A stretch of DNA of 64,000 bases from Maribacter sp. (GTDB taxonomy: Bacteria > Bacteroidota > Bacteroidia > Flavobacteriales > Flavobacteriaceae), in assembly GCA_011050675.1 (NCBI GenBank), contig DRFI01000020.1, forward strand, positions 1 through 64,000, given 5' to 3'. Shown here piece by piece: positions 1-7,435 of the stretch. Positions within the stretch are counted from its first letter, which is position 1; each line of letters starts with the position of its first letter. The translations under genes were made by a program, and so were the position numbers. The notes beneath the pieces are model-generated. The model did no database searches. It saw only the letters and a list, made by a program, of their open reading frames with translations, and had not been told where the DNA came from.

Positions 1-203
1 GAACTGAACGTGATTTAAGTAGTAAAAGAGAGCCAATTATCAATGTTGTCGAAGTCTAAAGCTTCACCGTGTATAGTAACCTTAATTCTCTCTTTTGTTC
101 TTTCTTGTTATAGCAACAATTTACTGAGAATCAAACTTAAGACGTATATAAAAAATTGCTGGTTTTGTGCTAAAACAAAGGTCGTTGCACGTTTGCTAAG
201 TCT

Positions 204-222
204 GAATTTCCTTCGGAAATTC
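204..222. repeat. Hairpin in cassette-like spacer
   Basis: A perfect 8-bp stem (GAATTTCC / GGAAATTC) with a 3-nt loop lies in the 5' spacer before the CDF gene. No T-run follows on either strand, so it is not an obvious terminator. The next spacer carries a hairpin of the same geometry but different sequence at 1233-1251. I see no convincing complete gene between 1 and 283. Confidence 0.45.
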
Positions 223-283
223 CTCGCAATCAAACCCGCAACTTCCCATATATAAACAAGTTGAGTGCAATCGTAAAAAATGA

Positions 284-1153
284 ATGAATAACGAACAAAC
301 GGCAATACGAACAACTTATTTCAGCATAATTGGAAATACTGCTTTAGCCTTGTTAAAAGGACTTGCGGGATTTTTTGGAAATTCTTATGCTTTAATTGCA
401 GATGCTATCGAATCAACTACTGATATTTTTGCTTCATTTTTAGTTTTATTAGGTTTTAAATATGCAGAACGACCAGCAGACGAAAACCATCCTTATGGAC
501 ACGGAAAAATTGAACCATTAATTACATTTGGAGTAGTTGCTTTTCTTGTTGTTTCTGCTACCGTAATTGCATACGAAAGTATTCAAAATATTCAGACACC
601 TCATAAAATTCCGAAATCTTGGACTTTAATTGTTTTGGGTCTAATAATAATTTGGAAAGAAATATCATTTCAAATCGTAATCAAGAAAAGTAAACAAACC
701 AATAGTTCTTCACTAAAAGCAGATGCTTGGCACCATAGAAGTGATGCTATAACTTCTGTAATGGCATTTATCGGAATTTCAATAGCAATCATATTTGGAA
801 AAGGTTATGAAACTGCTGATGATTGGGCAGCATTATTTGCTTCTGCATTTATCTTTTATAATAGTTATTTAATCTTACGCCCAGCATTAGGAGAAGTTAT
901 GGACGAACAACTTTATGGCGACCTAATACTTGAAATTAGAAAAAAATCAATCGAAGTAAAAGGTGTTTTAGACACTGAGAAATGCTTTATCCGAAAATCA
1001 GGAATGAAATATCACGTTGATTTACATGCAATAGTTGACGGACAAATTTCTGTGAAAAAAGGACACGACATTTCACACCAACTGAAAGACCATTTGAGAA
1101 ATGAAGTGCCGAATTTAGGACACGTTCTCATACACATTGAACCAAATGAATAA
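284..1153 (+). CDS. Cation diffusion facilitator (CDF) family transporter
   Basis: Inner-membrane exporter of divalent cations (Zn, Mn, Fe or Co type), working by proton antiport in this family. The 289-residue length is typical. The N-terminal half has about five or six hydrophobic segments. A first metal-site motif is visible near residues 40-47 (ADAIESTTD, with Glu where many members have His), HPYGHGK lies near 69-75, and a second site HHRSDA lies near 150-155. The hydrophilic C-terminal third, containing the HVDLHAIVDG stretch, matches the cytoplasmic dimerisation domain. The start at 284 is preferred because the ATG four bases upstream runs into a stop at once. The gene stands alone between two spacers of about 225 bp. 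Metal specificity cannot be read from sequence; the Glu in the first site may favour a metal other than Zn. Confidence 0.9.
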   Translation: MNNEQTAIRTTYFSIIGNTALALLKGLAGFFGNSYALIADAIESTTDIFASFLVLLGFKYAERPADENHPYGHGKIEPLITFGVVAFLVVSATVIAYESIQNIQTPHKIPKSWTLIVLGLIIIWKEISFQIVIKKSKQTNSSSLKADAWHHRSDAITSVMAFIGISIAIIFGKGYETADDWAALFASAFIFYNSYLILRPALGEVMDEQLYGDLILEIRKKSIEVKGVLDTEKCFIRKSGMKYHVDLHAIVDGQISVKKGHDISHQLKDHLRNEVPNLGHVLIHIEPNE

Positions 1154-1232
1154 AAAAGGCAGCACACAACACGTTATTTAGCGAATAGGACGTTGGGTGG
1201 TTTACGAAAGTTCAATGCTATTTACGAACACC

Positions 1233-1255
1233 GCCAAATCGTTGATTTGGCTTTT
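1233..1255 (+). terminator. Hairpin with short T-run after CDF gene
   Basis: GCCAAATC-GTT-GATTTGGC forms a perfect 8-bp stem with a 3-nt loop and is followed by TTTT. It lies 80 bp after the CDF stop and could end that transcript. Its geometry copies the hairpin at 204-222, so it may instead be part of a repeated spacer structure. Confidence 0.4.
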
Positions 1256-1350
1256 AAGAATGAATAAATTAAAAACAAAATATAACGATTTGGCTCAGTG
1301 CAAACTTGAAAGTTTATCGCTTTCTTATACTCTACTAGCCATATACTAAT

Positions 1351-1366
1351 CGTTGCCAGTAATTAT
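1351..1366 (+). repeat. Left member of imperfect inverted repeat around the 1380 gene
   Basis: CGTTGCCAGTAATTAT lies just upstream of the lipoprotein gene. It is an imperfect reverse complement of ATAACTACGGCCAAC at 2308-2322, immediately after that gene's stop. The pair frames the gene in the way recombination sites frame a cassette. The match is short, so chance is possible. Confidence 0.35.
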
Positions 1367-1379
1367 ACCAAATTAAGTA

Positions 1380-2303
1380 ATGAAAAACAATATAATTAAA
1401 TTATTAGTACTGGTTTTTATTCTATTTTTAAGTGCATGCAAATCTGAAAAATCGAACACAAAAGAGGACAATTTATCAACTGAAGAAATTTCTTATTTTG
1501 GTCAAAAGCCGCCTGGCTTAATACCAGAAGTTTTCGCTCCAGGTAAAGTCTCTATCAACGGAAGGACTGAAAGCACCGTTTCCTTTTCTCCGAATATGAA
1601 AGAGATGTATTTTGATGCGATGCATGAAGACAGAATAGCTCAAATCTATTTCTCTAAACTTGTCAATGGCACTTGGACATCTATTAAAAAAACAAGTTTT
1701 ACAAAAGGAAATAAAAAGGAAGAATTACAACCTTTCGTCAGCCCTAATGGTAAACGAATTTATTTTGTCGCATTAGACTCTATTTTTTCAGACGAACGAA
1801 TATGGTATGTAAACCGCCTTAAGGATTCATGGAGTGAAGCCACTAAGCTGGATTCTCCTGTTAATGATGACAAAATATTCTTTCCAAATCATGCTAAAAA
1901 TGGCGGACTCTATTATTTCAATTTGTCAAAAAGAAAAACGTATTATGCTCCCCACAAAAATGGAGAATTTATAGAACCACAAGAAGTAAATATTGATATG
2001 GGTAATCATGCTTATATCTCGCCCAATGATGATTATTTATTGGTAGCAGCTCGGAATAATGAAGAAGAAAACAGAAAGGACAATGACATTTATGTTTATT
2101 TCAAGAATCAAGATAGAATGTGGTCGAATCCAATAAATCTTGGAATAGCAGTCAATACCTTGTTAAATGAAAAAGTACCAACTATCAGTCCTGACGGGAA
2201 GTATTTGTTTTTTGGTAGGGACGAAAAAGATATGGAACATGGTTTGGCAAATATCCATTGGGTAAGCACAGAGGTGATAGAAAAACTAAGACCAAAACAA
2301 TAA
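1380..2303 (+). CDS. WD40-like (PD40) beta-propeller lipoprotein
   Basis: Predicted lipoprotein of 307 residues. The leader ends in the lipobox LFLSAC, so Cys20 would be lipidated and the protein would sit in the periplasm or at the outer membrane. The body repeats the pattern of TolB/PD40 blades, each carrying a 'SPDGK.L.F' style signature: SPNMKEMYF, SPNGKRIYF, SPNDDYLLV and SPDGKYLFF. Such propellers usually bind peptides or partner proteins and have no catalytic residues. No neighbour explains the role: the gene sits alone between spacers, framed by the short inverted repeat at 1351-1366 and 2308-2322. The fold assignment is good; the function is unknown. Confidence 0.8.
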   Translation: MKNNIIKLLVLVFILFLSACKSEKSNTKEDNLSTEEISYFGQKPPGLIPEVFAPGKVSINGRTESTVSFSPNMKEMYFDAMHEDRIAQIYFSKLVNGTWTSIKKTSFTKGNKKEELQPFVSPNGKRIYFVALDSIFSDERIWYVNRLKDSWSEATKLDSPVNDDKIFFPNHAKNGGLYYFNLSKRKTYYAPHKNGEFIEPQEVNIDMGNHAYISPNDDYLLVAARNNEEENRKDNDIYVYFKNQDRMWSNPINLGIAVNTLLNEKVPTISPDGKYLFFGRDEKDMEHGLANIHWVSTEVIEKLRPKQ

Positions 2304-2307
2304 AAGA

Positions 2308-2322
2308 ATAACTACGGCCAAC
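2308..2322 (+). repeat. Right member of imperfect inverted repeat around the 1380 gene
   Basis: ATAACTACGGCCAAC follows the lipoprotein stop by four bases and is roughly the reverse complement of 1351-1366. Directly after it comes ACAACATTGTG, and similar CACAACA-type words follow the stops of the genes ending at 1153 and 2903. Confidence 0.35.
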
Positions 2323-2342
2323 AACATTGTGCTTAATTTATA

Positions 2343-2903
2343 ATGACAAGAAAGCGAAGATTTTTTTTGATGATAATTATAGTTGTAGCCGTAGTATTTC
2401 TTTTAAGAAAAAGAATCGAATGGGCTTTTTACGACTTACAAGAGTATTACAATCTTAGTAATTCCTTGGTATGGGACGAAAATCGAAAACTAAAATGGTC
2501 GGACTTTAAATACGATGCAACTAAAAAATACGCAGACAATATATACGCAAGAGTTGGTATTTCACAACGATACCATATTGCCGATAAAATAGAGTTTCAT
2601 TCCAATACTCTATTTCTGCCAGAAAAATCATTTGTGACCGACACCACAGATAGAACTTCATTGAGGATTGCTCAAGCTAGATTTGACCTATGTGAAATTT
2701 ATCGTCTCAAACTTGAAGAAAAAGTAACTAAACTTCGGAAAAACCCCAGCGAGATTACAACTGATACGCTGAAAAGATACAATGAATTATACTATGATAA
2801 GTTCGAAAAGGAATGGTCTAATTTTATGAATTTAGAATATAAAGAAGTTGACAAAGGACTTGGTGACTTGGAAGCACGAATAAAAACAGAATTAAAAAAC
2901 TAA
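2343..2903 (+). CDS. Small membrane-anchored DUF922-like protein
   Basis: 186 residues. A charged start (MTRKRR) and a hydrophobic segment near residues 7-21 suggest an N-terminal membrane anchor with the rest outside the cytoplasm. Two stretches recall DUF922 (a putative Zn-protease fold common in Bacteroidota): LKWSDFKYDA near 49-58, and IAQARFDLCEIYRLKLEEKV near 108-127, where family members usually have a HEQxHFD-type metal motif before the same helix. Here the His residues are absent, so catalysis looks unlikely. The gene lies only 39 bp after the lipoprotein gene. The family link is by eye and tentative. Confidence 0.55.
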   Translation: MTRKRRFFLMIIIVVAVVFLLRKRIEWAFYDLQEYYNLSNSLVWDENRKLKWSDFKYDATKKYADNIYARVGISQRYHIADKIEFHSNTLFLPEKSFVTDTTDRTSLRIAQARFDLCEIYRLKLEEKVTKLRKNPSEITTDTLKRYNELYYDKFEKEWSNFMNLEYKEVDKGLGDLEARIKTELKN

Positions 2904-3393
2904 GCACAACAAAACCAAAACGTAATCCGGACTTTAGGGCTTTATCGAAAGGTTTACATATTATTATAAGTTAACGAAATCTTTAAAATTTCGCTTTAAA
3001 ACAAGAAAAATGATTTTGCTACGAGTAGTGGGGCAACTGGAATTGTATATAAACACTCCCCACTAATAATCCTTACCCTTGTAAAATCTATTAACGACAA
3101 ATAAAACCCTGAAACAAAGGTCATTTTAGGGACGTAAGTCCAAAATTTTTTAGCTAAAAAAATTCTTAGATAATTCATCAAATTCTCTTTTAAAAACTAA
3201 CAACCTTTTTAACTAACTATTACAGTAATAATTCACCTCCCTAGTTGTTCTGACAATTCAAATTACTATCCAATCGTTGGGTTAATGAACTATTTCTAAA
3301 TCTAAAACTGAAATATGAAAATTGAATTTAAAAGCATTAAAATAATCTGAACACTAATTTCTTTTTTACCTAAATTGCAATAAGAATTTATTA
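2904..3393. other. Non-coding region before the tRNA-like repeat
   Basis: About 490 bp without a supported gene. It starts with a GCACAACA-type word like the other post-gene spacers. A weak hairpin (CGAAAT / ATTTCG) lies at 2975-2993. A 61-codon leftward frame at 2996-3181 shows no family features and is not called. Nothing else is recognisable. Confidence 0.5.
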
Positions 3394-3538
3394 ATAATCA
3401 GAAAACTAAAACTGCATACGTTTTTGCATACGATTTTATAATTTGATAGCGGCTGAGCCCAATAAAACCGTTGGAAATTTTCCATACGAGGAGCTCATAA
3501 CCCGAAGGTCGCTGGTTCGAGTCCAGTCCCCGCTACTA
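3394..3538 (+). repeat. tRNA-Met-like direct repeat, copy 1 (candidate attachment site)
   Basis: Aligns without gaps to 35631-35775; I count 16 mismatches in 145 bp. The first 57 bp (to GATAGCGG) differ at only two positions and include a repeated GCATACG heptamer. The last 45 bp read like the 3' half of a tRNA: an anticodon-loop-like CTCATAA, a T-arm CTGG-TTCGAGT-CCAG and an acceptor CCCCGCTA. A 5' TAGCGG at 3447-3452 can pair with CCGCTA. The D-arm and anticodon stem do not fold properly, so this is a tRNA remnant rather than a working tRNA. Such remnants typically mark integration junctions of islands. Confidence 0.75.
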
Positions 3539-3543
3539 AGTTT

Positions 3544-3573
3544 AAAGCCTCTGAAATTTCAGAGGCTTTTTTT
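3544..3573 (+). terminator. Intrinsic terminator after repeat copy 1
   Basis: AAAGCCTCTGAAA and TTTCAGAGGCTTT form a perfect 13-bp inverted repeat followed by more T. It lies six bases after the tRNA-like repeat and also faces the leftward SGNH gene ending at 3696, so it could stop transcription from both sides. Confidence 0.8.
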
Positions 3574-3695
3574 ATTCCTTACATTTTTTGCATTATAAAT
3601 GCAATTTACCAAAATAAAGTAGGCAATCAACTCTAACTCATTGGTGTTTCTGGTCTGGTCTACATATGTTTAAATATACTAAAATCTATAATTGA

Positions 3696-5459
3696 TTATT
3701 TATCTATTATAATTCTTTCTAACTGCTTTCCCAAAATCATGTAGCCTTCACGATTAGGATGTAACCCATCTGTAAATAATGAATCATTTATTATTCCATT
3801 CTTAAGCAATAATTGGTCATCTATCTTTCTAAAATCTACAGCTTCTAAAACTGCCAATTGCGCTATTTTAAGATTTAGTTCTTTTATCAGTTTTTCTTTA
3901 CCAGTTCTAGGTAATATTCCTATCATTAAAATTTTACTTTTAGGTTGACGGATTTTAATAGCTCTTATTAATGTTTCTAAACCTTTAATTATTTCAGTAT
4001 CACTATTAAAATTTATATTGTTAGTGCCAATCATTAAAATAATCTGTTCAGCCTGATAACCATCAAGTTCATCATGGTATACTCTCCACAGAACATTTTC
4101 TATTCGGTCCCAACCAAATCCAAAATTACGAACTCCTAAAGGTTTCAAAATACCATCCCAAGAATCTTGCCCTCTGGCTATAGTTGATACTGGCTCTCCT
4201 CCCCAAAAATTGATTATTGAATCTCCAAAAAGACATATTTTTGGCTCATCCACTTTATTTAGCTCAAGTATGTCTTGATGTCTTTCTTCCCATTTATAAA
4301 CATCAATATCTCTACTCTGGGTTTTAGGGGCTTTAGTACTTAAATCTCCAATCGATTCTTTTATGACCTCTCTAATTAAATCTTCGTAAACCATGGCATA
4401 TTGGACCATACCATAATCATTTGGGTGTATATGATCTACATACATATCAAAACCAAAGGCTAAATCTTGCTTTTTTAGCAGAAAAATGTTTTCTAATCCT
4501 TCTGATTTTAAGTCATTATGAGCTCTTTCTAATTCCTTATTAAGCTTTATAACTTCTTCAGCGCTTTTCTTTCTGGTCAATTCATCTGCATAACCAATAT
4601 GAGTAGTAAGGATTATAGGTACATTAAGTCTTTTTAATCTTATTTTTTTTACCGCATCTATCGTAAGTGAATATGTGTCATCTGTATTGGGATTCAAATT
4701 TGGCAAACAATCTAAAATGTACAATTTTGAATCAATTTCAGTCATTAGATCAATAACTTCCATCTCTAGTTTCCCATTTCCTGAAAAGCCAAGATTAATG
4801 ACCGGTCTTTCAAGATTTCTCTCCAATATATTAGTCCAGGCCATTCCTGGTCGTGAAGCACACGCTCCTTGACAAATAGAAGTTCCATAAGCAACTATAG
4901 GCTTCTCTTTTCTAATTGGGAGGACTTCAAAAGAGGACTTTGAATCTACGCCTATTTCTAATATCTCTACTTCATTATAAAGTGGTAAAAATAGCTGATA
5001 CTCCCTACCATATTTTTTATATGATTCAGAATCATCATCAATTCTAAATGAATAATTGCTTTTTGTTTTAATTAAATAAGAACCCCAACTACGAAGCCAT
5101 TCTCCATCAAACGTTTTACTGTATAAGTCCAAACCGCTAACTCCTGTAGCAGGCATGTGTGCCATATCGATAGCTTCCTTAAGTTGATATTTAACAAGAA
5201 TACTGTCGGCATTAGACCAAAAACGTATAGACAAACCTGCTGACTGTTTAGATAAATTCCAAACCTTTTCTCTAACAGATTCCTCTGCTCTTTCAGGAAA
5301 TCGGTGATATACAGATTTTACCTCACTGGGCCAAGCTTGACCTGAAATTACAGGAACTACACTATTGACTGGGTTCCACCATTTTATTTTCTTCTCCGAT
5401 TGGGAAAAAGAAGTATTCACAACGAATATATACAGTAATAATAGTATTGATTTTCTCAT
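3696..5459 (-). CDS. Tandem SGNH/GDSL hydrolase (two esterase domains)
   Basis: Secreted 587-residue protein with signal peptide (cleavage after NTSFSQ). Domain order: an N-terminal GxDLY-type beta domain (GVSGLDLY near 106-113); a first SGNH hydrolase with GTSICQG (Ser nucleophile, near 192), LGFSGNG and a C-terminal DHIHPND Asp/His pair (near 350); and a second GDSL domain from about 400 with FGDSI, GTNN and DGLHPN. Both domains keep nucleophile and Asp-His signatures, so both may be active. These domains remove acyl groups, for example acetyl esters, from carbohydrates. It is the last gene of the long leftward train, 53 bp after the di-haem peroxidase gene. Exact ester specificity is unknown. 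Confidence 0.88.
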   Translation of the reverse strand: MRKSILLLLYIFVVNTSFSQSEKKIKWWNPVNSVVPVISGQAWPSEVKSVYHRFPERAEESVREKVWNLSKQSAGLSIRFWSNADSILVKYQLKEAIDMAHMPATGVSGLDLYSKTFDGEWLRSWGSYLIKTKSNYSFRIDDDSESYKKYGREYQLFLPLYNEVEILEIGVDSKSSFEVLPIRKEKPIVAYGTSICQGACASRPGMAWTNILERNLERPVINLGFSGNGKLEMEVIDLMTEIDSKLYILDCLPNLNPNTDDTYSLTIDAVKKIRLKRLNVPIILTTHIGYADELTRKKSAEEVIKLNKELERAHNDLKSEGLENIFLLKKQDLAFGFDMYVDHIHPNDYGMVQYAMVYEDLIREVIKESIGDLSTKAPKTQSRDIDVYKWEERHQDILELNKVDEPKICLFGDSIINFWGGEPVSTIARGQDSWDGILKPLGVRNFGFGWDRIENVLWRVYHDELDGYQAEQIILMIGTNNINFNSDTEIIKGLETLIRAIKIRQPKSKILMIGILPRTGKEKLIKELNLKIAQLAVLEAVDFRKIDDQLLLKNGIINDSLFTDGLHPNREGYMILGKQLERIIIDK

Positions 5460-5512
5460 GATATTATAATAATTAGTTCCAATAAAAACTATTTCATTTT
5501 TAAATTATTCAG

Positions 5513-7393
5513 TTAATTCATTAAAGACGTAAACCTCTCTATATCAGTTAGCGATTCCATAAATGCAATGATATCTTTAATTTCTTGTTTTGACAGATTT
5601 AATGGAGCACTAGATAATGTTTGGTTTTCAACTGGCAGTCCCATTCCGGCACCTCCACCAAGATTGTAAAACTCTAAAACATCTTTCAAAGAAAGAAACG
5701 AACCGTTATGCATATAAGGTGCTGTTAATTCTATATTTCTAATAGAAACAGTCTTAAAAGAATTTTTAAAAAAAGGGTAGTTATCTGCTTTTAACCCATT
5801 TTTCATTCTTCCTAAATCTTCATCTAATTTTGGATTAATAGAATCAAAACCTTGTATTACACCTAAAACTTCCGATTCAGATTCTATGTAAAATGGAGGA
5901 ACAGTTCCATTAAAAATTGGTGCAAAATGGCAACTACCACAAGCACCTTTACCCATAAATAAATTAAAGCCTCTTTTAGCACTCTCTGGATATTCATTAA
6001 TCTCATTTCGCACATACTTATCAAACTGGCTATTAAATGATTTCAAAGAATTAACGTAAGCCGCAATTGCATTGCTTATAGATCGCTCATTAATATCATT
6101 TGTTACAATGCCACCGTAGGATGCTTTAAACAGTTTTTTATAATTAGAATTTTTATTCAACTTTCTAATTATAGTATCAAAATTGGTATTAAACTCTAAA
6201 TCATCGTCAATAACGTGTGTTACTTGCTTTTCTAAATTAAACTCACGCATATCCCAAAAATATCGTGTAGCGTATCCTGCGTTTATTATAGATGGCGAAT
6301 TTCTTGCAGTAAAAAGGCCTTCTTTATTTGAAACACTTTTAGGCAAACCATCAGTAAAGCCAAGGTTGGGACTATGGCAACTTAAACAAGACATTGTACT
6401 ATTCTTGGATAACTGCGTATCTTCAAACAATAACTTTCCTAATTCAATCGTCTTAGGATTATCTAATGGTAGATATACTAATTCCGAATAAAAATTAGTA
6501 CTTAAAAAATTGACATCGAAAATATTTTTTGATTGATAGTCTTGCGCATGTTTTCTATAAGGCTCTAGTTTAATATTATTTAAATTCTGAAACTCTAACA
6601 ACCCTGCATACAATGGATTAACTACTTCCTTTAAAAAAACCATTCTATCAAAGTCGTCAAAACTTATATAAGAGTTTAATAAGTTTTCCCCTTTCTCAAA
6701 GAGTTTATTGATAGTCTCGAATTTAGTTTTTGCTTTAGGATGAATATCTGCATCAAAATACATGAATGCAGTTTTCATACTATGAAGACTTATATAACTT
6801 TCTTGTATTCCATTAACAGATCCTGGTGTATCAAAACCAGTAACACCTAAAGTGAAAATTCTGACCAGTCCAGAGCGAATACTTTCAATAATTTGACTAG
6901 ACTTTAAATGAAGTGGTAAATGTATTTTTGAAACATATTCAACATGAGTTCTTAACCCTTTAGCCAATAATTTAATGTGCTGAAGTTGCTCTTTAGAAAT
7001 TTCTTCAAAAACAGCTTCATCTAATGCCTGCAAACCTGAAGGTTCAATAATATTTTCTCCTTCAAAATATTCACTTATTTTAGGTAAAGGTGCCCCATTA
7101 ATATAAGCTCCGTTATATGCAGATTGGTAATAATCAAAAATAAATTCAATTTTTTTATAAGCAAGTCTCGTTTTTTCAACTTGTCTTTTCAACTGTAACT
7201 CATCTTCGAATACTAAATTATCGGTTAGGTTTGCTAGTACTTCTACTTCATTTTTAAAATTGCGAAAATTGATTGCATATTCCTTCTCCACTTTCTCTGG
7301 AATAGTCTTAGATAAAGTAGATCTTACCTTTTTACCCGACCAGATAAAAAAACAGACAAAAACTAACCCTAATAAAATGCATGATTTTTTCAT
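5513..7393 (-). CDS. Di-haem cytochrome c peroxidase / MauG-family protein
   Basis: 626 residues with an N-terminal hydrophobic signal or anchor. The first 290 or so residues form a helical extension common in Bacteroidota members. The catalytic half has two c-type haem sites, CLSCH near residue 334 and CGSCH near 483, followed by the PYMHNGSF and LKDVLEFYN stretches characteristic of the family. Family members reduce H2O2 with electrons from small cytochromes or, as MauG-like proteins, modify partner proteins. It would act in the periplasm. It lies between the purple acid phosphatase and the SGNH esterase in one leftward train; a cytochrome-c-tailed PQQ dehydrogenase is encoded upstream in the same train and could share the electron path. 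Peroxidase versus MauG-like activity cannot be separated here. Confidence 0.88.
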   Translation of the reverse strand: MKKSCILLGLVFVCFFIWSGKKVRSTLSKTIPEKVEKEYAINFRNFKNEVEVLANLTDNLVFEDELQLKRQVEKTRLAYKKIEFIFDYYQSAYNGAYINGAPLPKISEYFEGENIIEPSGLQALDEAVFEEISKEQLQHIKLLAKGLRTHVEYVSKIHLPLHLKSSQIIESIRSGLVRIFTLGVTGFDTPGSVNGIQESYISLHSMKTAFMYFDADIHPKAKTKFETINKLFEKGENLLNSYISFDDFDRMVFLKEVVNPLYAGLLEFQNLNNIKLEPYRKHAQDYQSKNIFDVNFLSTNFYSELVYLPLDNPKTIELGKLLFEDTQLSKNSTMSCLSCHSPNLGFTDGLPKSVSNKEGLFTARNSPSIINAGYATRYFWDMREFNLEKQVTHVIDDDLEFNTNFDTIIRKLNKNSNYKKLFKASYGGIVTNDINERSISNAIAAYVNSLKSFNSQFDKYVRNEINEYPESAKRGFNLFMGKGACGSCHFAPIFNGTVPPFYIESESEVLGVIQGFDSINPKLDEDLGRMKNGLKADNYPFFKNSFKTVSIRNIELTAPYMHNGSFLSLKDVLEFYNLGGGAGMGLPVENQTLSSAPLNLSKQEIKDIIAFMESLTDIERFTSLMN

Positions 7394-7435
7394 TTTCTAG
7401 CTGGGTTATTAGTGCGATTTACAACAATTCAAAAA

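Noticed and set aside
1-59. A short open stretch from the window start ending at a stop at 57-59, as if the tail of an upstream gene.
   Set aside because: Only 18 codons are visible and another frame also gives a stop at 16-18, so the true frame cannot be chosen.
43-314. Overlapping small frames on both strands (70 and 68 codons).
   Set aside because: They overlap a hairpin spacer and the CDF start, show no family features and no leader or motif.
2996-3181. 61-codon leftward frame.
   Set aside because: Low-complexity composition, no recognisable motif, lies in a spacer beside the repeat.
3447-3535. A complete tRNA gene.
   Set aside because: The 3' half is tRNA-like and the acceptor ends can pair, but the D-arm and anticodon stem do not form, so it was listed as a repeat/remnant.
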